NCBI RefSeq assembly: GCF_017744695.1
Contig: NZ_JAGIAS010000001.1
Location: forward strand, 463,013-527,012
Length of the DNA stretch: 64,000 nucleotides
Reading direction: 5' to 3'
Source: Dyadobacter sp.
Lineage (GTDB): Bacteria > Bacteroidota > Bacteroidia > Cytophagales > Spirosomataceae
The notes beneath the pieces were generated by a model. That model was not told the origin of the DNA. It made no database searches and was given only the letters and a program-made list of their open reading frames with translations. Positions 9,168 to 17,434 of this stretch are shown here, in pieces. Every line of letters begins with the position of its first letter. Positions within the stretch are counted from its first letter, which is position 1. Both the position numbers and the translations under genes were made by a program.

Positions 9168-9175
9168 TAGATTTG
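9168..9175 (+). promoter_or_regulatory. Candidate -7 element for the sensor kinase
   Basis: TAGATTTG fits the Bacteroidota -7 consensus TAnnTTTG and lies 75 bp before the chosen start at 9250. I see no TTG at the expected -33 distance, so the call rests on the -7 box alone. Confidence 0.35.
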
Positions 9176-9249
9176 AGGAACTTTGCCTTTTCCCCAACGA
9201 ACGTTTGGTGCAGTATGGATTCTATGACATCCTCCTGAGCAGTCATTAT

Positions 9250-11517
9250 ATGTACCTGACACGACTCATTCTATCCTTCACCCTCTGTTTTGCATCCTCC
9301 CTGGTATGGGGTATTGAACCTTTTTACCCCAGATATAGCGCTGCCGACGCCCGCAATGACCTGGCCAAATACCACCCGGACGAGGTCGATACCGCTCAGT
9401 TTATGCGGGCCGTCCGGCTTGGGCGATATCATGTTTACAAGCCCGGGGAGTTTAAAAAGGATCTTGATTCGGCTTACAGCTACTTTTTAGCGGCAGACCG
9501 GTTGGCTACACAGTTTAAAAATATCCGCTATAAAGTACATGCTATTAATTTGCTTGGTGCGATTCTTAATGAGCGGAATGAGGCCAGCCGGGCTATCAGT
9601 CTTCATGAGAAAGCTGCCGGCATAGCAAACAAAATCGGTGATTCATCCCTGGAAGCTGAATGCTGGTACCTCAGAGGGGAAATTGAGCCTATTCTTGGCA
9701 GCACTGTCCGCTCGCTGAACCCGGCTTATCGGAAATCGTTTGAACTGTTTAGGAAGGCCAAAAACATCCGTTATCAGGGTTATGTCCTCGTGCGGATAGC
9801 AAGCATCCGGGGGCCATATGTTCAAGATTATCCCGGAGCCCTGGCCGACCTCCTGGAAGCGGAGCGTTTATACAAGTCGATTCGTTACCCGAGAATGCAT
9901 TACGTGTACTTTCTTGCTACCGATATTACCCGGGCCTCCGGAATGTTCAGTGAAGCGCTGCGGTATGGAATGCTGACCATTGAAAGTGCCAAACAAAGCG
10001 GGGACCTGAATGAGTTGGCCTATTACTATTCGAACCTGGGCAGAGTGTATGACGAATTGGACGATCCGTCGCAAACGATAAAATACTTTAAACTTTCTAC
10101 CAATCAGGCAATTGAGGACAAAAACACCTTTGTTGTTCTAAATTCTACCAGGCGGGTCGCCAAAACTTTGATGAGGATAGGCAAGGTAAAAGAGGCGAAA
10201 CAATACTTTGCCCCTGTTTTCTCGAAATATCCTCCAACGGACGACAATCTCGCCAGTATTCATTTGGACGTCCTCGCGCATTATTACACCTATTTGGGCG
10301 AATACGATATTGCCGAAAAGCACATTCAAAAGCTGTTATCCATTGCCAATAACGTTACCGCCATCATAAACTTCGAGCTTCTCCTGCATCAATTTATTGG
10401 TAATTTATATCTAAAGGCCGGCCGATTCGGTTTGGCGCGGGAGCATCTTAACGAGGCTAAGAAGAGAATAACCGTGAGCACCCCTCAGACTGTCTCTATT
10501 TCAATTGAGATAGAAAGAGGCTTGTATAAACTCGATTCCGCACAAGGCAACTACGGCAAGGCGCTTGAACACTTCCAACGATTCAAAATATTGAGCGACT
10601 CGGTTTCCTCATTGAAAAAGAATCTCCAGATCGCGGGTATCCAGATCCAATTCGACACCAAGAAGAAGGAACAAGACATTTTAGCTCTCACCCAGCAAAA
10701 CAAAGCGCAGTTGACGCGCCTGGAACAACGGGAATTTCAGCGCAATGCGATGATCGGCGGCACTGTATTGTTAAGCTTCCTCGTGCTGTCGTTGTATGTC
10801 CAGTTCCGGAACAAGCAGAAAAGCAACCTGGAATTAAAGCAGCACCAGCAAGTGATCGAGGAATCGAACGCCAGGCTTACCCGCACGGTCGAAGAAAAGC
10901 AATTGCTCGTCAGGGAAATCCACCACCGTGTTAAAAACAACCTGCAAACGGTTATAAGCCTGCTGGAATCCCAGGCCTTCTATCTCAAAAATGATGCGCT
11001 GACGGCAGTGAAGGACAGCCAAAACCGTATTCATGCGATGTCCCTGATTCATCAAAAGCTGTACCTGACCGAGAACGTCACGACGATAAATATGCAGGCG
11101 TACATCGAGGAACTGGTTTCAAATCTTGGGAGCAGTCATGTGGACGGCAACCGGATTTGCATCGACATGCAGGTTGATCCGATTTACCTCGATGTCGCGC
11201 AGGCCATTCCGCTCGGGCTGATTATTAATGAAGCGGTAACGAATATCTTCAAATATGCTTTCCCTGACGGAAAGTCTGGTGAAATGCTGATCCGTTTCAC
11301 CGAAATTCCCCATGGCCAATACTTCCTGAATATCCGGGATAACGGAGTCGGGCTGAACACCGCCGCAGATCAGGGTAGACCCGGTTCGTTGGGAATGAAC
11401 TTGATGAAGGGACTTAGCCACGAGATGGGAGGCCGTTTTACGATCGAGTCCGATCAGGGCGTCAACATTGCCGTTCAGTTTTCAGCGCTTCATCACATTT
11501 TGGAAACAGAGGTTTAG
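9250..11517 (+). CDS. TPR-containing sensor histidine kinase (HisKA_2 type)
   Basis: A membrane sensor kinase of 755 residues. I chose the ATG at 9250, which starts the signal peptide MYLTRLILSFTLCFASSLVW; the frame extends 15 codons further only to a TTG. Residues of about 40-480 are tetratricopeptide-like helical repeats placed in the periplasm. One membrane segment follows (501-519, MIGGTVLLSFLVLSLYVQF), then a coiled linker. The dimerisation and phosphoacceptor motif EIHHRVKNNLQ (His558/His559) is that of HisKA_2 kinases. The ATPase domain shows the N box INEAVTNIFKYAF, the G1 box DNGVGL and a GSLGMNLMKG G2 region. It probably signals to the NtrC-type regulator at 12861-14237, with one hydrolase gene between them. 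The stimulus is unknown. Confidence 0.9.
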   Translation: MYLTRLILSFTLCFASSLVWGIEPFYPRYSAADARNDLAKYHPDEVDTAQFMRAVRLGRYHVYKPGEFKKDLDSAYSYFLAADRLATQFKNIRYKVHAINLLGAILNERNEASRAISLHEKAAGIANKIGDSSLEAECWYLRGEIEPILGSTVRSLNPAYRKSFELFRKAKNIRYQGYVLVRIASIRGPYVQDYPGALADLLEAERLYKSIRYPRMHYVYFLATDITRASGMFSEALRYGMLTIESAKQSGDLNELAYYYSNLGRVYDELDDPSQTIKYFKLSTNQAIEDKNTFVVLNSTRRVAKTLMRIGKVKEAKQYFAPVFSKYPPTDDNLASIHLDVLAHYYTYLGEYDIAEKHIQKLLSIANNVTAIINFELLLHQFIGNLYLKAGRFGLAREHLNEAKKRITVSTPQTVSISIEIERGLYKLDSAQGNYGKALEHFQRFKILSDSVSSLKKNLQIAGIQIQFDTKKKEQDILALTQQNKAQLTRLEQREFQRNAMIGGTVLLSFLVLSLYVQFRNKQKSNLELKQHQQVIEESNARLTRTVEEKQLLVREIHHRVKNNLQTVISLLESQAFYLKNDALTAVKDSQNRIHAMSLIHQKLYLTENVTTINMQAYIEELVSNLGSSHVDGNRICIDMQVDPIYLDVAQAIPLGLIINEAVTNIFKYAFPDGKSGEMLIRFTEIPHGQYFLNIRDNGVGLNTAADQGRPGSLGMNLMKGLSHEMGGRFTIESDQGVNIAVQFSALHHILETEV

Positions 11518-11576
11518 CCGCACCTTCAAAATACACCAATAACCGGGTGATCACCATTGACCTGCTTGCTCCAAAC

Positions 11577-11605
11577 GCCTTGCTTTGTATCCATCAAAGC
11601 AGGGT
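11577..11605 (+). terminator. Possible terminator after the sensor kinase
   Basis: TGCTTTG (11581-11587) pairs exactly with CAAAGCA (11595-11601) around a 7-nt loop. The stem extends outward by GC pairs and one wobble to 11578/11604. The trailing GTTTCTG is only weakly T-rich. It lies 60 bp past the kinase stop and 42 bp before the next start. Confidence 0.4.
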
Positions 11606-11646
11606 GTTTCTGCTTGCCTCCAGTCCTACCATCAAATCACTTGCCC

Positions 11647-12621
11647 ATGAAAAGCTACATCTTTGGAGTACTGCTTTGCATCTGCTCCTGCTCCTTCGGA
11701 CAGTCACAAGAGCGCGTTGCTGCTGGCAGCCGCAAGTCATCCAAACCCGTTCAAACAAATGCCGCAATGAAATCCGATCTCTTTTCTGCTGTTAATGCCC
11801 GAACGCAATTTGCGGCCGGGTCTGGTAAAAAGCTTGCATATCGTTCAATCGGGCAGGGAACGCCCATCATTCTGTGTAACCGGCTGCGCGGTATTCTCGA
11901 CTCTTGGGACCCGGCGTTTCTGGACGAACTGGCAAAATCCTACCGGGTGATCATTTTCGACTATTCGGGAATCGGCTCATCCGATGGCGCCCTGCCGGTC
12001 AAAATTGCGGAGGTGGCCGAAGATGTCCGTTTTCTCGCATCCCAATTGAAGCTCGACAAATTTATCCTCGGCGGCTGGTCATACGGCGGGCTTGTGGCCC
12101 AAACCTTCTCTACCCATTACCCGGAAAAAGTATCACACCTGATTTTGTTTGGCACCAATCCGCCGGGGAAAAACCAGCATCCACTGGAGCAGGCTTTCCT
12201 GGATGCGACAATGCATGAAGTGAACGACCTTACCGACGAAACCGTGCTATTTTTCGAACCGGCATCTGAGTTGAGCCGCCGGGCGGCAAAAAGCTATTTC
12301 GAGCGGATCAATGCACGTACCGTAGACAGGGATATTCCGGTTCCGAAAGAAAAGTGGGACAACTACTTCGCCGGTGCCAAAGACTATGCGACCGACGAAT
12401 ACGGTTCCAGGGCAAAACTCGCAACCATCAATGTCCCGATCCTCGTCATTTCCGGCGATCACGATCCGGCATGCCCCATTGAAAACTGGTACGCGTTGAG
12501 CCGAAAAATCCCGAACCTGCAAATGGTCATGCTCGGGCAGACGGGCCACGGGCCGCAGAACCAGCACCCCGACCTGGTGGTACGTTACATTGACGACTTC
12601 GTGAAGTACGCCAGACTATAA
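11647..12621 (+). CDS. Exported alpha/beta-fold hydrolase
   Basis: A protein of 324 residues from the ATG at 11647, which begins a signal peptide (MKSYIFGVLLCICSCSFGQS); the cysteine cluster could serve as a lipobox but is not canonical. An in-frame TTG 30 codons upstream would destroy the signal, so I rejected it. The alpha/beta-hydrolase triad is complete: nucleophile elbow GWSYGG (Ser145), an Asp in SGDHDPACP and a His in GQTGHGPQ. The fold resembles haloperoxidase, epoxide-hydrolase and esterase relatives; the substrate cannot be told. Its place between a sensor kinase and a response regulator suggests a periplasmic enzyme linked to that signalling system, which is inference. Confidence 0.85.
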   Translation: MKSYIFGVLLCICSCSFGQSQERVAAGSRKSSKPVQTNAAMKSDLFSAVNARTQFAAGSGKKLAYRSIGQGTPIILCNRLRGILDSWDPAFLDELAKSYRVIIFDYSGIGSSDGALPVKIAEVAEDVRFLASQLKLDKFILGGWSYGGLVAQTFSTHYPEKVSHLILFGTNPPGKNQHPLEQAFLDATMHEVNDLTDETVLFFEPASELSRRAAKSYFERINARTVDRDIPVPKEKWDNYFAGAKDYATDEYGSRAKLATINVPILVISGDHDPACPIENWYALSRKIPNLQMVMLGQTGHGPQNQHPDLVVRYIDDFVKYARL

Positions 12622-12794
12622 CCCATTGTGATCTCTCAGGGACACTTCGATCACATGTTGGATGCCGCAGCCATCAGCAGACGTACAAGGCAAACCGTTA
12701 GTAGATACCTCGATCACACGATACTGCCGGTCAGTGGCAACCGATTTAATGCTGTTAGCTATTGGTGAAGTCATCGAAATATGAGCGGTTAATT

Positions 12795-12802
12795 TATATT
12801 TG
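12795..12802 (+). promoter_or_regulatory. Candidate -7 element for the response regulator
   Basis: TATATTTG matches TAnnTTTG exactly and lies 66 bp upstream of the chosen start at 12861. No well-spaced -33 TTG accompanies it. It suggests that the regulator can be transcribed separately from the hydrolase. Confidence 0.4.
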
Positions 12803-12860
12803 CATTTACAGCTAGTCTATGTTCCAGGTCGACCAGGGCAATCATAGCTGTCTCCGAACT

Positions 12861-14237
12861 ATGAACAGCAAGGTTTTAATCGTTGAAGATCAGTTTATCG
12901 AGGCTAATCACATTCAGATGGTGCTTGAAAAGGCTGGTTATACGATTATAGCAATCGCACACGACGTCCGCTCGGCGCTGGAAATCATCGATGGCGAACT
13001 CCCCGACCTGGTTTTACTCGACATTTACCTGAAAGGAAATCAGACGGGTATCGACCTTGCGCGCATTCTTCGCAAGCGGAACATTGCATTTGTTTACCTC
13101 TCGGCGAATTCATCCAAAGAAATCCTGGATGCCGCTAAAAGTACCCAGCCTTATGGATTTCTGGTCAAACCATTCCGTGAAAAAGATATCCTGGTCACCC
13201 TGGATATTGCCCATTATCTGCATCAACAAAAGACGGAGTTGTCCAAGCCGCAACCACCGCTAAACATCCCGGCGAACACGCCATTTTCTGCTATCGTCGG
13301 AAATAGCTCCGGCCTGTTGGAGGTTATGGAACAAGTCCGCATTGCCGCACCATCCGACGTTTCCGTATTGATACTCGGCGAAAGCGGGACCGGCAAGGAA
13401 AAAATTGCCCAGAGCATTCATAATCTGTCCGACCGTAGAAAGCACCCGTTTGTGCGGGTGAATTGTGCCGCCCTGCCGTCCGCCTTGATCGAATCCGAAC
13501 TTTTCGGGCACGAGAAAGGCGCATTCACGGGGGCGTCCGAGCGCAGGACGGGGAAGTTTGAACTGGCCCAAAAGGGAACCATATTTCTGGATGAAATTGG
13601 GGAAATATCACTTTCCATGCAGGCAAAACTGCTGCATGTGTTGCAGGAGAAACAAATCGACCGGATCGGGGGAAAGACGCCCATTAACCTGGACATCAGG
13701 ATTATAGCCGCTACCAACCGCAACCTGGAAAAAGAAGTCGCGGAGGGAAGGTTTCGGCTCGATTTGTATTACAGGCTGAACGTCTTTCCCATAACACTCC
13801 CGCCGCTCCGCGAACGCAGAGACGATATTATGCCACTGGCAGTCCATTTTATTCAGATTTTTGCTGCCCGATTCGGCAAGGAGGTGTCGGGCTTCTCCCC
13901 TTCCGTTTCCAAACAGCTTATGAGTTATGATTGGCCGGGAAACATTCGCGAGCTTCAACACCTGGTCGAGCGCAGCGTGCTCATGTGCTCGGGCGACACG
14001 ATCACGAGCGTCGGCTTGCTGAATGACAGCAAAATGAAAATTGCAACAGGAGATGGTACTGCGAAGGTTAAATCGATGGAGGAGATGGAGCGGGATTATA
14101 TTGTTCAAATTTTAGGGCAATGCAACGGGCGCGTCTCCGGCTCGGGCGGTGCTGCCGAACTGCTTGGGCTGAATGTGTCGACACTCAACTCGCGGATGAA
14201 AAAACTAGGCATTAAAGGATCCAGGTTTTTTGCATAG
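12861..14237 (+). CDS. Sigma-54-dependent response regulator (REC-AAA-Fis, NtrC type)
   Basis: A transcriptional activator of 458 residues. The receiver domain (1-120) is complete: acidic pocket VEDQ, phospho-Asp54 in LLDIYLK, Ser in YLSAN and Lys in LVKPF. A linker leads to the sigma-54 AAA+ domain (about 145-375) with Walker A GESGTGKE (Lys179), the sigma-54-contacting GAFTGA loop (220-225), Walker B FLDEIGE and the arginine-finger region RLDLYYRLNVFPI. The C-terminal helix-turn-helix is Fis-like (GAAELLGLNVSTLNSRMKKLGI). I chose the ATG at 12861 (MNSKVLIVED) rather than 12819, since receivers normally begin right at the first strand. The probable partner is the HisKA_2 kinase upstream. It would drive RpoN-dependent promoters; I found no convincing -24/-12 site in the window. 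Confidence 0.93.
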   Translation: MNSKVLIVEDQFIEANHIQMVLEKAGYTIIAIAHDVRSALEIIDGELPDLVLLDIYLKGNQTGIDLARILRKRNIAFVYLSANSSKEILDAAKSTQPYGFLVKPFREKDILVTLDIAHYLHQQKTELSKPQPPLNIPANTPFSAIVGNSSGLLEVMEQVRIAAPSDVSVLILGESGTGKEKIAQSIHNLSDRRKHPFVRVNCAALPSALIESELFGHEKGAFTGASERRTGKFELAQKGTIFLDEIGEISLSMQAKLLHVLQEKQIDRIGGKTPINLDIRIIAATNRNLEKEVAEGRFRLDLYYRLNVFPITLPPLRERRDDIMPLAVHFIQIFAARFGKEVSGFSPSVSKQLMSYDWPGNIRELQHLVERSVLMCSGDTITSVGLLNDSKMKIATGDGTAKVKSMEEMERDYIVQILGQCNGRVSGSGGAAELLGLNVSTLNSRMKKLGIKGSRFFA

Positions 14238-14342
14238 CGATGAAAACTGTTACGAAATTCCCCTGATCCCCCGCTCCCCGCATTCTATTCAAAAAAGCTC
14301 CGGACGGCCCGAAAATGTACAACCGGTACCGTCAAATCGGTA

Positions 14343-14373
14343 TTGAGGCCTAACAGTACCGTCATTAGTTTTG
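14343..14373 (+). promoter_or_regulatory. Strong Bacteroidota-type promoter for the hydrolase operon
   Basis: A -33 TTG (14343-14345) and a -7 TAGTTTTG (14366-14373) stand 20 bp apart, which is the expected form and spacing. The predicted transcript starts near 14380, about 58 bp before the esterase ATG. It is the best promoter match I found in the window. Confidence 0.6.
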
Positions 14374-14437
14374 CCCTGTATCCTACCCCGGGGCAACTTA
14401 CTTCCTGCATTATCCATTTACTAAACTTGACCATATC

Positions 14438-15421
14438 ATGACGACAGAAGCTATTGCATCGTCCCCGATTGACTTTGCCGAAGATCCGCATTTATCACCA
14501 GCCGTTAAGGAATTCCTTAAACCGTTGAATGCAGGCGGGCCGCCCCTGGAGAGCCTCCCGGTAGCGGATGCCCGCAATGTGCTCGTAGCTGCACAGGCGG
14601 CATTCGAAGTTGATCTTTCAGGCATTACCGAGGAAGAAAAAACGATCACCGAGGATGGTTTTCAAATCATACTCAACATTGTGCGTCCCGAAGGCGTTGA
14701 CGGCCAGCTTCCTGTTTTCATGTTCATCCACGGCGGAGGATGGGTCCTGGGCGACTACCCTACCCACAAGCGCATGGTACGCGACCTGGCGACGCTCACC
14801 GGCTTTGCGGGCGTGTTTGTAAATTACTCCCGTGCCCCGGAAGCCCAATACCCCCAACCGGTGCATGAAGTGTATGCAGTGGCAAAATGGCTGGTGGCCA
14901 ATGGGCAATCCATCAATTTGGACGGCACAAGGCTCGCTATCGTCGGTAACAGTGCGGGTGGGAATCTTTCGACTGCCGCCGTGCTGCTATCTAAAATGAA
15001 GGGCGGCCCGGTATTTAAGACCCAGATTCTCTTCTGGCCCGTTACGGATGCCAATTTCGAACGGCCTTCATTTCAACAATTTGGTACACAGCGTTTTTTG
15101 ACATCTACATTAATGCAATGGATGTGGGACCAGTATGTCACGCCCGACAAAAGACGTGAGATTTACGCCTCGCCTGCGCGGGCTACCACCGAACAGCTCC
15201 GGGGCTTGCCACCGACGCTGATCCAGGTGGCGGAGAACGATATCCTGCTCGACGAGGGCGAAGAATATGGTCGCAAACTCAGCGAAGCCGGCGTGGAGGT
15301 CACAACCGTCAGGTACAACGACGTAATCCATGATTTTGGCCTCCTGAATGGCCTTGCAGAAATCCCCCAGACGAAAGCGCTGTTTATCCAGGCGGCGCAG
15401 CAGCTGAAAAAATACCTCTGA
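14438..15421 (+). CDS. Alpha/beta-hydrolase, hormone-sensitive-lipase-type esterase
   Basis: A cytoplasmic-looking protein of 327 residues with no signal peptide. It carries the oxyanion-hole motif HGGGW (His98-Trp102) and the nucleophile elbow GNSAGG (Ser172), the two signatures of the HSL/GDXG esterase family. The Asp is in ENDILLDEG and the His in VIHDFGLLNG. The family hydrolyses short acyl esters; the natural substrate is unknown. A good promoter lies 65 bp upstream. It is followed after 26 bp by a second hydrolase gene and then a strong terminator, so the two form an operon. Confidence 0.9.
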   Translation: MTTEAIASSPIDFAEDPHLSPAVKEFLKPLNAGGPPLESLPVADARNVLVAAQAAFEVDLSGITEEEKTITEDGFQIILNIVRPEGVDGQLPVFMFIHGGGWVLGDYPTHKRMVRDLATLTGFAGVFVNYSRAPEAQYPQPVHEVYAVAKWLVANGQSINLDGTRLAIVGNSAGGNLSTAAVLLSKMKGGPVFKTQILFWPVTDANFERPSFQQFGTQRFLTSTLMQWMWDQYVTPDKRREIYASPARATTEQLRGLPPTLIQVAENDILLDEGEEYGRKLSEAGVEVTTVRYNDVIHDFGLLNGLAEIPQTKALFIQAAQQLKKYL

Positions 15422-15447
15422 TCATCACTATTAGCCAAAGATCTATT

Positions 15448-16224
15448 ATGAAAACCAAAAATATACTTTTTGTAACCGGGGCATTTGTGACACATCATTG
15501 CTGGGATGAATGGAGGGTTTATTTTGAAGCCCGCGGTTATTCGACCCTTGCGCCCGCCTGGCCTTTCAAGGACGCAACAGCCGCCGAACTTCGCGCACGC
15601 CAGCCTAATGACACCGACCTGGCACGCCTGACACTAGCCGAACTGGTAGACCACTACGTCGGAATCGCGCAGAGCTTTCCCGAAAAGCCCATTATCATTG
15701 GTCATTCGCTAGGGGGCCTCTTAACCCAGATTCTCCTGAACCGTGGCCTGGCTGCGGCAGCGGTGGCCATACATTCGGTGCCGCCGCAGGGGATTATACC
15801 TTACGAGTTTTCATTCCTGAAATCGACATGGGGTGCGCTCGGGCTTTTTACCTCGCTGGATGAAACCTACCTGATGCCGTTTGACACCTGGCAATATGCA
15901 TTCGTGAACGAAATGCCGCTGGAAGAACAGCAAAAAGCATACGACCTGTTTACTGCGCCCGAATCCAAGCGCGTAGCCCGAGGCGGGCTCACGAGCGCTG
16001 CCGCAGTGGATTTTGACAAACCCCATGCGCCGCTTTTACTCACATCAGGTTCACTGGATAATATCATTCCGGCGCATTTGAACAACCGGAATTTTGAGCG
16101 TTACGAAAAGAACGGATCAATCATCGAGTACAAAGAGTTTCCCGGGCGTAACCATCACGTTTTAGCCCAGGCCGGATGGGAATCCGACGCGGACTACATT
16201 CTTGACTGGATCAAAAACTATTGA
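15448..16224 (+). CDS. Alpha/beta-hydrolase, second gene of the operon
   Basis: A protein of 258 residues without a signal peptide. It opens with a core strand and an oxyanion region (ILFVTGAFVTHHCWDEW), has the nucleophile elbow GHSLGG (Ser87), a likely acid residue in TSGSLDNIIP and the catalytic His in PGRNHHVL. This is a compact alpha/beta-hydrolase with a small cap, in the lipase and haloperoxidase-like group. It shares its transcript with the esterase upstream and ends at a strong terminator. Two different hydrolases made together suggest sequential ester breakdown; this is inference. Confidence 0.88.
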   Translation: MKTKNILFVTGAFVTHHCWDEWRVYFEARGYSTLAPAWPFKDATAAELRARQPNDTDLARLTLAELVDHYVGIAQSFPEKPIIIGHSLGGLLTQILLNRGLAAAAVAIHSVPPQGIIPYEFSFLKSTWGALGLFTSLDETYLMPFDTWQYAFVNEMPLEEQQKAYDLFTAPESKRVARGGLTSAAAVDFDKPHAPLLLTSGSLDNIIPAHLNNRNFERYEKNGSIIEYKEFPGRNHHVLAQAGWESDADYILDWIKNY

Positions 16225-16244
16225 TAAAAGCTTCTCAGCAAACA

Positions 16245-16276
16245 AAATGCCCTTGACCTACCGCAAGGGCATTTTT
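16245..16276 (+). terminator. Rho-independent terminator of the hydrolase operon
   Basis: AAATGCCCTTG (16245-16255) pairs perfectly with CAAGGGCATTT (16264-16274) around an 8-nt loop, with a run of five T overlapping the stem end. It starts 20 bp after the stop codon of the second hydrolase. Confidence 0.9.
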
Positions 16277-16623
16277 CGTTATTTTTCCCCATACTCACCC
16301 AGCTCGGCAAATCCGCTGCCGTTGTCCAAAATTGAGGGGCATGCCTCTTGCCAACTATTGAAATATCGCTTTCATATTTCAGGTATTATTGATATTTCAA
16401 CAAAATTCAAACCACGAAATCGATTCATACCACTGAAAATCAACAATATACACACTGGCATGGTTATAGAAATAAAAGGAAAGGACTTCACCATAAACTC
16501 TTTCGTCATGATGCAAAACTTTCCTTTATTCACTGCTGCTCCGCCACTCCCATATCCGCCGATCGGGCTTGCTGCTCAAAAACCTGGCGACAAGTGTAAC
16601 AATGCAAACTGCGCTGTTAAAAA
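16277..16623. other. Non-coding region upstream of the AraC pair, with repeated half-sites
   Basis: About 350 bp with no credible gene. It holds three copies of the octamer ATATTTCA: inverted at 16359-16366, direct at 16374-16381 and direct at 16392-16399. The outer copies extend to a perfect 10-bp inverted repeat, TTGAAATATC (16358-16367) and GATATTTCAA (16391-16400). The two direct copies are 18 bp apart. Such spacing suits an AraC-type regulator that binds two half-sites, but ownership by the genes downstream is inference. I see no TAnnTTTG element. Confidence 0.45.
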
Positions 16624-17433
16624 ATGAGCAGGGCGGTGCAAAAATTGCATAAGGAAGCCGATGTGCTTTCGGTGCAAACCATCCGGGCGGGAGAAGTGGT
16701 AGCGCAATTGGCCCATTCATACAGGGTTTTCTGGCTCGAAACAGAGCATGAAGCGGGCAGCCGAAAGGTGCTGATCCAGCCTCCCGGAACCGTGGCCGAC
16801 CGGCAGAGCACGGCAGGATGTAAAGGGTATGTGGTCTCATTCCCGGAAGAGTTTCTATTCATGTTCGGCTTTGAAGACGCATTTCCATTCCGCGCCAGGA
16901 CAGCATTACCCGGGCCTCAAATGGCGACAGTTGACCTGTTGAACTGCGCGACTAGCAGAACAATTGAAAGGACCATTGCCAACCTGGACGTTCAATGTCA
17001 ACGGTTACCTAAGGGCCACCTGCTTGTTTCCGGGCTTTTAAAGATATTTCTCGTATCTGTTTCGCGGATATTCCAGCATCGCGAGCAAGATCAGGCCCGC
17101 TGCGTTGACCAGCAACTCTTCGAGCAGTTCATGCATTTAGTTGGCCAGCACGCCGTCACGAAAAAAGGCATTCAGAACTATGCCGGGGCATTATCGATCC
17201 GGGCGGAGGTATTATCAGAAACGATCAAAAGAGTCTCGGGGCGCCCAGCGAGCCATCATATTTACCAACACATTATCCGCACTGCCAAACATGCCGCGAT
17301 CGGGTCAGGTTCTACCATGAAGGAGGTTGCATATGGACTGGGTTTCAAGGATGTAGCCCATTTCAGCAAGTTTTTCCGAAACAAAGCGGGAATGACTTTC
17401 TCGGATTACAAAAAAGCATATCAACTTATGTAA
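16624..17433 (+). CDS. AraC-family transcriptional regulator
   Basis: A protein of 269 residues. The N-terminal region (about 1-160) is a cupin-like sensing domain of low similarity. The C-terminal 100 residues hold the two helix-turn-helix units of AraC/XylS regulators: LSETIKRVSGRPASHHI for the first recognition region and STMKEVAYGLGF followed by VAHFSKFFRNKAGM for the second, where the pattern A-x-x-L-G-F-x-D-x-x-H-F-S-K-x-F is diagnostic. Its stop is followed after one base by the start of a second AraC gene that is clearly a paralogue, so the two are co-transcribed and probably coupled in translation. The target is unknown. Confidence 0.85.
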   Translation: MSRAVQKLHKEADVLSVQTIRAGEVVAQLAHSYRVFWLETEHEAGSRKVLIQPPGTVADRQSTAGCKGYVVSFPEEFLFMFGFEDAFPFRARTALPGPQMATVDLLNCATSRTIERTIANLDVQCQRLPKGHLLVSGLLKIFLVSVSRIFQHREQDQARCVDQQLFEQFMHLVGQHAVTKKGIQNYAGALSIRAEVLSETIKRVSGRPASHHIYQHIIRTAKHAAIGSGSTMKEVAYGLGFKDVAHFSKFFRNKAGMTFSDYKKAYQLM

Positions 17434-17434
17434 T

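Larger units (their letters stand above)
8856..9249. other. Divergent intergenic region between hydrolase and sensor kinase
   Basis: These 394 bp separate two divergent genes and must carry both promoters. They hold a perfect 10-bp inverted repeat close to the minus-strand gene and a TAGATTTG element in front of the kinase, both listed separately. An 89-codon minus-strand frame also crosses the region but shows no protein features. Confidence 0.5.

Noticed and set aside
8977..9246. An 89-codon minus-strand frame in the divergent region before the sensor kinase
   Set aside because: No domain, no signal, and it overlaps the kinase's likely promoter.
16202..16627. A 141-codon plus-strand frame before the AraC pair
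   Set aside because: It begins inside the hydrolase gene, runs through a strong terminator and has low-complexity, proline-rich content.
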